Assembly: GCA_025059415.1 (NCBI GenBank)
Contig: JANXDQ010000037.1
Span: 1 to 9,652, forward strand
Direction: 5' to 3'
Source: Aigarchaeota archaeon
GTDB lineage: Archaea > Thermoproteota > Nitrososphaeria_A > Caldarchaeales > Wolframiiraptoraceae
DNA: 9,652 nt
This document shows, piece by piece, positions 1 through 5,466 of the stretch. The translations under genes were made by a program, and so were the position numbers. Numbering within the stretch: position 1 is the stretch's first letter; each line of letters opens with the position of its first letter. The notes beneath the pieces were generated by a model. That model made no database searches and was not told where the DNA came from. It saw only the letters and a program-made list of their open reading frames with translations.

Positions 1-75
1 GAGTTCGGGGGAGAATATGGGAGGCTCAGGAACGTCAGGCCCGGGTCGAGGATCGTGATAAGGAGACCTCGATGA
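1..75 (+). CDS. C-terminal end of an unidentified protein (partial)
   Basis: Frame 1 is open from the window edge to a TGA at 73-75 and encodes 24 residues ending in GSRIVIRRPR. The residue mix (basic, with a beta-strand-like VIRR ending) looks like a real protein tail. The stop lies 11 bases short of the 3' end of the convergent eS25 gene, a spacing typical of tightly packed archaeal genes. I do not recognise the family from this fragment. Frame 3 is also open here, so the assignment rests on the stop position and residue character only. Confidence 0.4.
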   Translation, partial: EFGGEYGRLRNVRPGSRIVIRRPR

Positions 76-86
76 TCCGGGAAGCG

Positions 87-434
87 CTACTTCGCCTTCT
101 TTTTCTTTGCCTTCGCCTCGGCCTCCACGGCGACCAGCGCTTCCTTCACCGGCTCATATATCCTCATCCTACCATCCCCCGCAACCAGTCTCAGGTATTT
201 CCCATCCGCCAGCGTCCTCAGAACCTGCTTAGCTACCGATATCCTAACCCCAAATTTGTCCGCTAATACATAGGGCGTAACATATGGCTGGGTCTTGATG
301 AATTCTAGGACCTCGTCTCTCGGCGGCGGGATAACGCTGCTCACGACCTTTTCCCTGGCTTCCCCCCCGCCCCTCTCCGGCGCCGCGGGCTTCTTCTCCG
401 ACTTGCCCGAAGCAGACTTCTTGGGCTCGCTCAA
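87..434 (-). CDS. rps25e: 30S ribosomal protein eS25 (S25e)
   Basis: This is a small-subunit ribosomal protein found in eukaryotes and some archaea. The first ~35 residues are a low-complexity basic/alanine-rich tail. They are followed by a winged-helix fold (about residues 37-95) with the family pattern VTPYVLADKFGVRISVAKQV and a basic KAKKKKAK end. Its length of 115 aa is usual for the archaeal form. The start is TTG at 434-432, preceded on the minus strand by GGTGAGG about six bases upstream; an upstream ATG near 452 is in another frame and soon stops. It diverges from Taw2 with 95 bp between them and converges with the gene ending at 75. eS25 is usually a lone gene outside the S10 cluster, so its presence here does not by itself mark rearrangement. 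Confidence 0.93.
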   Translation of the reverse strand: MSEPKKSASGKSEKKPAAPERGGGEAREKVVSSVIPPPRDEVLEFIKTQPYVTPYVLADKFGVRISVAKQVLRTLADGKYLRLVAGDGRMRIYEPVKEALVAVEAEAKAKKKKAK

Positions 435-470
435 GTCCGCCTCACCGCCATATGCCCCAAATCCCCCAGA

Positions 471-480
471 GATAAACCCT
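471..480 (-). promoter_or_regulatory. Possible TATA element of the eS25 gene
   Basis: On the minus strand this reads AGGGTTTATC, about 40 bases upstream of the eS25 TTG. Transcription starting about 25 bases downstream would give a leader of roughly 14 bases that still includes the GGTGAGG ribosome-binding site. The match to an archaeal TATA box is partial. Confidence 0.3.
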
Positions 481-529
481 ATCCCATCGAAAAGGACTAA
501 AGAGGCCAGGGCGTATATCAGCCAGTTAG

Positions 530-1360
530 TTGGAGCTCAGGGATTTCCTGGAGGCCCGGATTCCAGGCGCGCCGAGAAGGTTACTCCCGGCTAGGGCCAA
601 GCGCATAGGCGGAGTCGCCCTACTCAGGCTCAGGCCGGAGCTGGAGGAGCTCGGCAGGGAGCTGGCAGAAGCCGTTAAAGAGTTCTACCGCGTGAGGGCG
701 GTGTATCTGATAAGGGGGGTCGAGGGCGTCGAGAGGATGCCGCGGCTTGAGCTCCTGGCGGGAGAGCCCGTAACGGAAATCGTGCACCGCGAATATGGCT
801 GCGTCTACAAGCTGGATCTCACGAGGCTCATGTTCTGCCTCGGCAACAGCTTCGAGAGGATGAGGATCGCCGGGTTAACCTCGAGGGGCGAAGTCGTCGT
901 CGACATGTTCGCCGGCGTGGGGCAGTTCACGATACCGATCGCCGTCCTGGGAGAGCCTGAAAAAGTCTACGCCATCGAGATAAATCCCGTAGCCCATCGC
1001 TACCTCTTGGAGAACGCGGGGCTAAACGGCGTGGAAGATAGGGTCGAGGCGCTGCTAGGGGACTGCAGGGAAGTGGCCTCGGAGAGGCTCGCGGGCGCCG
1101 CCGATAGGGTAGTCATGGGATACTTTGGGGGGACCATAGAGGCGCTCCCCGCAGCCCTATCGACCCTGAAGCCCGAAGGCGGATTAATCCACTTCCACGA
1201 ATTGGCCAGAAGGGGAGGCGAGGAAGATCTAATATCAAAAATTATGAGAAACGCGATCAAATGCGGGTTCCAGGTCCGGCTAATATCCTGGAGAACAGTC
1301 AAGAGCTATTCGAGGACGAAAAACCATGTAGTGGTGGACTTTCTCGCGGCAAAGGAGTAG
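530..1360 (+). CDS. taw2: tRNA(Phe) wyosine-pathway aminocarboxypropyltransferase Taw2/TYW2
   Basis: This enzyme transfers the 3-amino-3-carboxypropyl group of S-adenosylmethionine to the tricyclic wyosine base at position 37 of tRNA(Phe). It is a class I methyltransferase fold related to Trm5. Visible landmarks are the N-terminal RIGGVALLRLRPEL strand (residues 26-39), FCLGNSFERMR (102-112), the SAM-binding loop VDMFAGVGQF (124-133), the acidic E150 of motif II, MGYFGG (196-201) and IHFHE (220-224). The last two separate Taw2 from Trm5: Trm5 carries an N-L/P-P motif where this protein has M-G-Y. At 276 aa it is the normal family length. The start is TTG at 530, immediately after an in-frame TAG at 527-529, so no longer form is possible; no clear ribosome-binding site is visible, which may mean a leaderless transcript. 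Confidence 0.9.
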   Translation: MELRDFLEARIPGAPRRLLPARAKRIGGVALLRLRPELEELGRELAEAVKEFYRVRAVYLIRGVEGVERMPRLELLAGEPVTEIVHREYGCVYKLDLTRLMFCLGNSFERMRIAGLTSRGEVVVDMFAGVGQFTIPIAVLGEPEKVYAIEINPVAHRYLLENAGLNGVEDRVEALLGDCREVASERLAGAADRVVMGYFGGTIEALPAALSTLKPEGGLIHFHELARRGGEEDLISKIMRNAIKCGFQVRLISWRTVKSYSRTKNHVVVDFLAAKE

Positions 1361-1493
1361 ATTACCGCAATTAAATCGGAGGCGACTTCGCCGACGGGGA
1401 TGAATCAGCGACTCTGCAAGTCAACCATTTCCCCGACATCCCCCAAATCACAAAGAGTTTTCCGGAAACAGAAGTGACGTGTGGAGTTGGATC

Positions 1494-1508
1494 CAAAAGC
1501 TTAAAAAC
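1494..1508 (+). promoter_or_regulatory. Likely BRE/TATA promoter of the ferritin-like gene
   Basis: CAAAAGCTTAAAAAC has an A-rich BRE-like half followed by a TATA-like TTAAAAA. A start of transcription about 25 bases on would fall near 1530, just before GGTGA at 1531-1535. The same AAAGC-TTA arrangement occurs upstream of the FMN reductase gene (2106-2117). Confidence 0.45.
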
Positions 1509-1562
1509 CGCCACATTAAATCTAGTCGGCGGTGAATAGTCATAACGAGTGATCTGGTAGAA

Positions 1563-2015
1563 TTGTTTAAGAAGCAAATCGAGGTCGAGAACGAGATCGT
1601 CCGCTCCCTCGAGGAGGCCTTGAAGGATCTGCCGAATCTTGCCGTGAGGGAGGTCCTGAGGGGAATCTCTCTGGACTCGATTAAGCATGCAGAAATGTAC
1701 AACTCCGCGATATCGATCCTAACCTCCGTCCCAGAACCCCTCTCTGAAGAACAACTGCGGCGGCTTAGGGCCCTCGTGGAAAAACACATACGGATAGAGG
1801 CCGAGCTCATATCCAAAATCAACGAAATTCTCCCAGATGTCGAGAACGAGAAGGTTAAGCTCATCTTGGCGGCGATCCTAGAGGACGAAAAGAGGCATCA
1901 TGAACTTTTAAGAAGAGTCCATGAGATAATTGTCCGAAGAGAAACGATAACCGAGGACGAGTGGTGGAAGTTCGTATGGAAGGACGTCCCATTTTATGGA
2001 ACTCCAGGCGGATGA
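1563..2015 (+). CDS. Ferritin-like / rubrerythrin-superfamily four-helix protein
   Basis: The protein is almost wholly helical and carries the spaced acidic/histidine pattern of diiron ferritin-like bundles: E7/E9/E11 in helix 1, DSIKHAE (38-44) in helix 2, E79/E81 in helix 3 and EDEKRHHE (107-114) in helix 4, where E109 and H112 form an ExxH pair. The helix-2 site is D38...H42 rather than a textbook ExxH, so the metal site is likely but not certain. Such proteins bind a di-iron centre and act in iron handling or peroxide reduction in the cytoplasm; the exact reaction cannot be read here. The C-terminus (WWKFVWKDVPFYG) is aromatic-rich. The TTG at 1563 is the only standard start in frame, but it has a weak ribosome-binding site. 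The reading frame is open back to 1536, and an ATA at 1542 sits six bases after GGTGA, giving an N-terminus M-T-S-D-L-V-E-L that reads naturally. The gene stands alone between Taw2 and the flavoprotein. Confidence 0.8.
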   Translation: MFKKQIEVENEIVRSLEEALKDLPNLAVREVLRGISLDSIKHAEMYNSAISILTSVPEPLSEEQLRRLRALVEKHIRIEAELISKINEILPDVENEKVKLILAAILEDEKRHHELLRRVHEIIVRRETITEDEWWKFVWKDVPFYGTPGG

Positions 2016-2018
2016 TCT

Positions 2019-2065
2019 AACCTCAAAGAGGTTTAGAAATATCGATGGGAAATTGAGTTAATTTC
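2019..2065 (+). other. Two hairpins after the ferritin-like gene, possible 3'-end signal
   Basis: AACCTC (2019-2024) pairs with GAGGTT (2028-2033) across a three-base loop, starting three bases after the stop codon. A second perfect repeat, GAAATT (2049-2054) and AATTTC (2060-2065), follows. Neither is followed by a T-run on the + strand, so these are not classic archaeal terminators; they might protect the RNA 3' end or act as an operator. Confidence 0.3.
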
Positions 2066-2103
2066 AAAATATGTTGCTTCCGACGCTGCTGATTGTGAGC
2101 GGT

Positions 2104-2117
2104 TAAAGCTTATATTT
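2104..2117 (+). promoter_or_regulatory. Promoter of the FMN reductase gene
   Basis: TAAAGCTTATATTT combines a BRE-like AAAGC with a good TATA box (TTATATTT). Its centre is about 29 bases upstream of the ATG at 2142, which fits a leaderless or near-leaderless transcript and argues against the in-frame TTG at 2124 as start. Confidence 0.55.
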
Positions 2118-2141
2118 GATCCATTGAAAGGGGTTCTATCC

Positions 2142-2717
2142 ATGGAAAGGAATGAACTGATATTCATAATCGGATTTGCGGGAAGTTTGAGGAAAGGATC
2201 TTATAATAAGATGCTTTTGCATGCGGCATCTAGGCTTTTGCCCGAAAACACGAGAATGGAGGTCTTTGAACTGGACGAGATCCCGCCTTTTAATCAGGAC
2301 CTGGAATACGAGATGCCAGAAATCGTGGCGCGCTTCAAAAAGAAGATTAGGGAAGCCGATGCGCTGCTCATAGCGACCCCGGAGTATAATGGATCTGTAT
2401 CGGGGGTGCTTAAGAATGCTCTCGATTGGGCTTCTAGGCCCTATGGAGATAACTCCCTCGATGGTAAGCCGGTTGCCATAATGAGCGCCTCACTGGGAAT
2501 GTTGGGCGGTGCTAGGGCTCAAAGACATCTTCGCGACATACTCTCCTCACTAAACGCTTACGTGGTGAATAAGCCGGAGGTCCTCGTAAACTTCGCCGAT
2601 GAAAAATTCGATATCCATGGAAATCTTAAGGATGAGGAGACAAAGGCATACCTCAGAGAATTGTTAGAAAACTTAGTGAAATTAGTTGAGATCCTGAAGG
2701 CAGGCATCAAACCTTAA
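2142..2717 (+). CDS. NAD(P)H-dependent FMN reductase-family flavoprotein
   Basis: This is a flavodoxin-fold protein of the FMN_red family, which binds FMN and reduces flavins or quinones with NAD(P)H. Residues 14-22 (GSLRKGSYN) form the phosphate-binding loop after the first strand. PEYNGSVSGVLKNALDW (80-96) is the family signature that holds the isoalloxazine ring. GMLGGARAQRHLR (119-131) matches the conserved G-G-x-R-A-x-x-x-L-R segment. At 191 aa from ATG 2142 it has family length; a longer form from TTG 2124 would add six residues but lies before the likely transcription start. The last ~25 residues form an amphipathic helix. Two genes of redox type in a row (this and the ferritin-like one) suggest a role in oxidative or flavin metabolism, but each has its own promoter-like element. 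The substrate cannot be told from sequence. Confidence 0.9.
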   Translation: MERNELIFIIGFAGSLRKGSYNKMLLHAASRLLPENTRMEVFELDEIPPFNQDLEYEMPEIVARFKKKIREADALLIATPEYNGSVSGVLKNALDWASRPYGDNSLDGKPVAIMSASLGMLGGARAQRHLRDILSSLNAYVVNKPEVLVNFADEKFDIHGNLKDEETKAYLRELLENLVKLVEILKAGIKP

Positions 2718-3001
2718 AAAGTAAGCAGCAACAAATAGGATAAAGACTGTTTTAGGACTTGAGGCGTCATCCGACATCATGTGCTAGCCCGATCCTCGAG
2801 GTAGAGGAAATTTTAACCTTATGCGGCAGTTATGTCTCCTCGAGTTTTCCTCCTTGAAGGGCTCGATGGCAGTAAATATGAGTAGATAAAGGCGCTTTAC
2901 ATTCATTTCTCGTGAAACTACTGTGACGATTCTGAAGACTTCACGAGTTTCGTCATCTCTGCGCGGGATTAGGTCCTGAGAGAGTTCATGTGGAGTGTGG
3001 A
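2718..3001 (+). other. Non-coding stretch with short repeats
   Basis: No recognisable gene is present: all frames are broken or give only short unrecognised peptides. A minus-strand frame without a good start stays open for about 75 codons across 2787-3014 but resembles no family I know. TCCTCGAG occurs twice (2793-2800 and 2837-2844). GAGGAAA (2804-2810) and TTTCCTC (2846-2852) form a perfect 7-bp inverted repeat. The larger inverted repeats at 2909-2955 are listed separately. This may be decayed coding DNA or may hold a small RNA. Confidence 0.4.
2909..2955. repeat. Interlocked inverted repeats, possible structured RNA or operator
   Basis: CTCGTGAA (2909-2916) and TTCACGAG (2940-2947) are a perfect 8-bp inverted repeat with a 23-base loop. 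TGACGA (2924-2929) and TCGTCA (2950-2955) are a second perfect pair whose left arm lies inside the first loop and whose right arm lies outside it, so the two helices would be a pseudoknot or mutually exclusive alternatives. No promoter or gene can be tied to them. Confidence 0.4.
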
Positions 3002-3091
3002 ATGAGGCCGTTTACCTTATTTATCACGACCGCCTCCGGAAAGGATGTCATAATAGACCTGAAAGATTTTTGGCTTGTTAAACATCTTTAA
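3002..3091 (+). CDS. Possible 29-residue peptide or gene remnant
   Basis: An ATG at 3002 is preceded by GGAG seven to eight bases upstream and opens a 29-codon frame to a TAA at 3089-3091. The peptide (TLFITTASGKDVIIDLKDFW in its middle) has alternating hydrophobic strands and a protein-like composition. I recognise no family and see no clear promoter. It may be the start of a decayed gene. On the opposite strand a 68-codon frame also spans 3017-3223, with nothing to support it. Confidence 0.18.
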   Translation: MRPFTLFITTASGKDVIIDLKDFWLVKHL

Positions 3092-3112
3092 AGTCATGTG
3101 CTTATCTGGTAG

Positions 3113-3121
3113 AAATAAATA
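3113..3121 (+). promoter_or_regulatory. Possible TATA box for the small membrane protein
   Basis: AAATAAATA lies about 39 bases before the ATG at 3156. Transcription starting about 26 bases downstream would leave a short leader beginning near GGTGG (3143-3147), which would serve as ribosome-binding site. Confidence 0.3.
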
Positions 3122-3155
3122 TCTCGACATCGCAAATAGCTTGGTGGCTGAGCAC

Positions 3156-3332
3156 ATGGCAAAATCAAAGTTTAGATCAGAAGACTTACTCGTAGCAATC
3201 TCGATCATATTGCTCCTTTTCACTCCTCTGATTGGTGGTCACTGGTGGTGGCCGATCATCGTAGCCGTGGTCGTCGTTATGCTTGTTGTGGCGCTCTATA
3301 TTGGGAGAAAACACGTGAACGCAACAAAATGA
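3156..3332 (+). CDS. Small protein with two predicted membrane helices
   Basis: Fifty-eight residues starting MAKSKFRSEDLL, with two hydrophobic segments: LLVAISIILLLFTPLIGG (about residues 11-28) and, after the tryptophan-rich turn HWWWP, IIVAVVVVMLVVALYIG (about 34-50). A basic RKH...K tail follows. This is a helical hairpin inserted in the cytoplasmic membrane, with both ends probably facing the cytoplasm. ATG 3156 is chosen because GGTGG lies eight bases upstream. In-frame TTG 3141, GTG 3144 or the longer frame from 3075 (85 aa) cannot be excluded, but the extra residues look non-membrane and poorly protein-like. No family is recognised and no function is inferred. The stop is 7 bp before the metallopeptidase remnant. 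Confidence 0.5.
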   Translation: MAKSKFRSEDLLVAISIILLLFTPLIGGHWWWPIIVAVVVVMLVVALYIGRKHVNATK

Positions 3333-3339
3333 CTTTCAA

Positions 3340-3606
3340 ATGATTCGTCGTTGGTTGGATTTGAATTTGATCCAAAGACTTGTGCAGCAGCGTTCTGATG
3401 AATTTAGGGGGGTTGAGTATCAAGCATATTCATTAGACGCTTGAGGACAAAATGGGCCAGCTATAACACAAGGAGGACTTGACAATAAATAGACTTGCCA
3501 AATATCTCCCCGAATACCTATTAAGCTACATAGTCTACCGCGAACTGGCACATGCCCGTTCGTTAAAATTTGAATTGGTTAGGATGGGCCTGAGCTTAGA
3601 CTATTA
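3340..3606 (+). pseudogene. Decayed YgjP/DUF45-type zinc metallopeptidase, frameshifted and truncated
   Basis: Three frames joined in order rebuild the core of a YgjP-like (DUF45) metallopeptidase. Frame 1 from ATG 3340 gives a stretch ending GVEYQ (to 3423). Frame 3 then gives IFIRRLRTKWASYNTR (3426-3473), matching the conserved R-x-x-x-T-R-W-G-S-C block. Frame 2 gives DLTINRLAKYLPEYLLSYIV followed by YRELAHARSLKFELV (from 3476), matching the family block around the zinc motif HELAH. Two frameshifts (near 3424 and 3474) break the frame. The first histidine of HExxH is arginine here (RELAH), and the segment between the N-terminal helix and GVEYQ appears shortened. The gene runs into the 3' end of uL14 on the other strand and lacks the family's C-terminal FW...PDY part, except for a weak trace (GLSLDYY). 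Sequencing error could explain a frameshift but not the lost histidine and missing end. Confidence 0.6.
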
Positions 3607-4030
3607 TGCTGGCGGCGTTAGCTATTCTCGGCCACCTCTCGGCGGCCTCCCTCGCGACCGGCCCCTTTATCTCGGTCGCCTTCAGTTCTCCCTCAGGGGT
3701 CACTAGGACAGCGGCCGTGTCCTCGAACATTATCCAGGCCCCATTCGGCCTCCTATATGGCTTCCTCTGCCTTATTATCACGGCGTGCGCGGGCTTCTTC
3801 CTCAGGTCGATCGGCCCCTTCTTCACCGTCACGGATACTAGGTCTCCGACCGCCGCGCATGGATGTCTCCTCCTCCTGGTCTTAATGCCATGAACTTGGA
3901 TTATCTCAAGTAACTGAGCCCCCGAATTGTCCGCGCAGGCTATGAGGGAGCCGACATTTATGGTTCTTGGTATGTTTGGCCTGCGTTCGAGGACGCCTAC
4001 CGCGGCGACCGCCCTACTCCTCTTGGACAT
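3596..4030 (-). CDS. rpl14: 50S ribosomal protein uL14
   Basis: uL14 sits at the subunit interface, contacting 23S rRNA and the 30S subunit. The 144-aa protein has the core SLIACADNSGAQLLEIIQV (about residues 28-46) and VIIRQRKPYRRPNGAWIMF followed by EDTAAVL, the uL14 signature, and ends GPVAREAAERWPRI as in archaeal homologues. The ATG at 4030-4028 follows GGTGGTGA at close spacing on the minus strand. It lies 40 bases downstream of uS17 in the same transcript. In most archaea uL24, eS4 and uL5 follow; here the ribosomal run stops and a decayed metallopeptidase faces its 3' end. Confidence 0.98.
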   Translation of the reverse strand: MSKRSRAVAAVGVLERRPNIPRTINVGSLIACADNSGAQLLEIIQVHGIKTRRRRHPCAAVGDLVSVTVKKGPIDLRKKPAHAVIIRQRKPYRRPNGAWIMFEDTAAVLVTPEGELKATEIKGPVAREAAERWPRIANAASIIV

Positions 4031-4070
4031 TGGTCACCACCTTGATGACCTCCTCCCGAGGCTTTAAACA

Positions 4071-4400
4071 TCACTTCCCAAACTTCTCGATCACGACAAA
4101 GCTCACGGTCTTGCTGATCGGCTTGCATTCCGCTATCTTGACCAAGTCTCCCTCATTGGCCTCGATGCATGGAGGCAGGTGGGCGGGGATATGGCTCCTC
4201 CTACGCTCATACCTCTTATATTTTCGGACATAATGCTGGTACTCGCGCCTGACTATCACGGTCTTGGGCACCCTCTTCTTGTATATTGTTCCGGTTAGAA
4301 TTATGCCCCTAACTTTCAAGTGGCCGTGGAAGGGGCAGTTTGGGTCCTCGCACTCCCTCTCGGGGGGCTTCACGGGCAAGCCTATATTCTTGGTCACCAT
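4071..4400 (-). CDS. rps17: 30S ribosomal protein uS17
   Basis: uS17 is a primary 16S rRNA-binding protein with an OB fold. Archaeal signatures are NIGLPVKPPERECEDPNCPF near the N-terminus, REYQHYVRKYKRYERRRSHI in the centre, and IAECKPISKTVSFVVIEKF at the end. ATG 4400-4398 (109 aa) is chosen because AGGTGGAA lies about seven bases upstream on the minus strand and homologues begin just before the NIG motif. A GTG at 4412 would add four residues (MESR). The gene normally follows Rnp1 in one transcript; here DUF2703 on the opposite strand separates them, so uS17 needs its own promoter, and a good candidate is seen at 4451-4468. Confidence 0.97.
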   Translation of the reverse strand: MVTKNIGLPVKPPERECEDPNCPFHGHLKVRGIILTGTIYKKRVPKTVIVRREYQHYVRKYKRYERRRSHIPAHLPPCIEANEGDLVKIAECKPISKTVSFVVIEKFGK

Positions 4401-4450
4401 CCGGGATTCCACCTAGTCTACGCCTGCCGGATCATCGTTAAAAAGGCTCT

Positions 4451-4468
4451 TAAATATATTGTTTCCCT
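4451..4468 (-). promoter_or_regulatory. Promoter for uS17-uL14
   Basis: On the minus strand AGGGAAACAATATATTTA combines a purine-rich BRE (GGGAAAC) with a strong TATA box (AATATATTTA). It is centred about 55 bases upstream of the uS17 ATG, predicting a leader near 30 bases that contains the AGGTGG ribosome-binding site. The rest of the 4413-4627 gap holds the DUF2703 promoter and no other gene that I can see. Confidence 0.55.
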
Positions 4469-4598
4469 CCGACGGCCTCCTTAACGCATTCCTTAAATCC
4501 TCTTTACCCCCGGCAAGCCCCTTTTAGCCCATCGTCTCGCAGATCGCGTTCTCGATGCGTAATGCTGAAAAGATGCGACAATAACGTAATTGGGATCT

Positions 4599-4613
4599 AA
4601 AAGCCGTATAGAT
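4599..4613 (+). promoter_or_regulatory. Possible promoter of the DUF2703 gene
   Basis: AAAAGCCGTATAGAT has the AAAGC half seen at the ferritin-like and FMN reductase promoters, followed by a TATA-like GTATAGATA. The 12 bases GGATCTAAAAGC (4593-4604) differ at one position from GGATCCAAAAGC (1489-1500) before the ferritin-like gene. Spacing to the TTG at 4628 is short (about 19 bases from the box centre) and fits better with the TTG at 4637. Confidence 0.4.
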
Positions 4614-4627
4614 AAAGGTGTGAGGGC

Positions 4628-5050
4628 TTGAAAACGTTGAGAGTTAGATGGAAGAGGCTCGTGCATAATAATCAAACGTGTCCGAGATGTGAGTCTACCG
4701 GCGAGGAACTCGAAAAAGCTATTTCGATACTCAAAGAGATTACTGCGCCGCTTGGAATACAAGTCGTTTTGGAAAAGGACGAGCTGCCTATTGAGGCATT
4801 CCATGAAAACCCATTAGAATCTAACAGGATCTGGATTAATGGGCGGGGGATAGAAGAGTGGCTTGGTGGAAAAGTTGGATCGAGCCCATGTTGCGATGTA
4901 TGTGGACCCCATAATTGTAGAACAATCCAAGTGGACGGAAAAACCTATGAAACAATCACATCGGACATCATAGTTAAGGCTGGGATAATCGCTGCCCTAA
5001 GCCTGACCAGCAAATCATGTTGCGTAGGCGATACGGGTGACCAAGGATGA
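4628..5050 (+). CDS. DUF2703 cysteine-rich protein
   Basis: The protein matches the DUF2703 family pattern: a W-x-R-L start, TCPRC (C18, C21), LGIQVVLEKDELP, SNRIWINGRGIEEWL (65-79), then the dense cysteine group SPCCDVCG...C (C88, C89, C92, C97) with RTI and a Y-x-x-I segment. A tail carries C131-C132. The layout suggests a thioredoxin-like fold with metal- or disulfide-forming cysteines, probably cytoplasmic. The family's biochemical role is not established to my knowledge; some members sit near arsenic or heavy-metal genes. The start is TTG 4628, or TTG 4637, which keeps R-V-R-W-K-R-L. GGTGTGAGGG (4617-4626) is too close to 4628 but well placed for 4637. It lies on the strand opposite to the ribosomal genes, between uS17 (divergent) and Rnp1 (convergent, 62 bp), splitting two genes that are normally adjacent. 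Confidence 0.85.
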   Translation: MKTLRVRWKRLVHNNQTCPRCESTGEELEKAISILKEITAPLGIQVVLEKDELPIEAFHENPLESNRIWINGRGIEEWLGGKVGSSPCCDVCGPHNCRTIQVDGKTYETITSDIIVKAGIIAALSLTSKSCCVGDTGDQG

Positions 5051-5112
5051 CCTGCCCCGTGAAGAGCTTTAGTAAATTCGCCTATATGTCTGCTATTCAG
5101 CGAGAAAGTCGG

Positions 5113-5466
5113 CTACCACCTCCTAATCCTCTTTTTCAGCCTCTCCTCAGGTCTCCCAACAAGCATCGCGCCCTCGACCAGAATTCTTTCTCCTGAGGGG
5201 AACGTGAACTCGAAGAGATACGCGTTTTTGGGGAGCATAACCAGCTTTCCATCATCCCTCAAGATTTTGACCATATTCCTGGTCTCGCCAACGACCTCGC
5301 CAACGTGCGTATAGTCCCCTTTAAGCGGCCTCGCCATCACCCTTAGGCCTAAGAGCTCGTGGCGGAGAATATTCTTCGGAGTCAGGGTCTTGGAGCTCAA
5401 CTCCGTCACCGAGTAGGCCTCTGCCTGGTTAAAAAGCCATTTAGCTAAAGCTCCACCCTCAGCCAC
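5113..5466 (-). CDS. rnp1: RNase P protein component 1 (Rnp1/Rpp29)
   Basis: This is an archaeal RNase P protein subunit that binds the catalytic RNA (with Rpp21) for tRNA 5'-end maturation. The Sm-like barrel is visible: LGLRVMARPLKGDY, then GEVVGETRNMVKIL, LVMLPKNAYLFEF, and the ending LVGRPEERLKKRIRRW typical of the family. An N-terminal extension of about 35 residues includes KTLTPKNILRHELLG, also as usual. At 117 aa it has normal length. The only reasonable start is GTG 5466-5464, which lies inside the 3' end of SfsA, giving a 22-base overlap and probable translational coupling. In many archaea this gene lies between uL29 and uS17; here the order is kept, but its new upstream neighbours are SfsA and FprA. 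Confidence 0.93.
   Translation of the reverse strand: MAEGGALAKWLFNQAEAYSVTELSSKTLTPKNILRHELLGLRVMARPLKGDYTHVGEVVGETRNMVKILRDDGKLVMLPKNAYLFEFTFPSGERILVEGAMLVGRPEERLKKRIRRW

Noticed and set aside
1370..1490. Reading frames on the minus strand over 1371-1864 as genes
   Set aside because: They run antisense to the ferritin-like gene, are rich in serine and arginine typical of shadow frames, and match no family.
2832..2885. Short frame starting MSPRVFLLEGLDGSKYE, hinting at a nucleotide-kinase start
   Set aside because: It stops after 17 codons, lacks the GKST loop of kinases, and the following sequence in any frame does not continue a kinase fold.
3075..3155. Longer N-terminus (from 3075) for the small membrane protein
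   Set aside because: The added residues include no membrane or family-like segment, the likely promoter lies inside them at 3113-3121, and a good ribosome-binding site stands before ATG 3156.
3607..3706. Continuation of the metallopeptidase frame to a stop at 3704-3706
   Set aside because: Past about 3606 this frame is the complement of the well-conserved uL14 C-terminus and shows no peptidase similarity.
4530..4590. Possible C/D-box small RNA (GATGCG repeats with a CTGA)
   Set aside because: No proper RTGATGA C box pairs with a D box at usable spacing, and there is no terminal stem.
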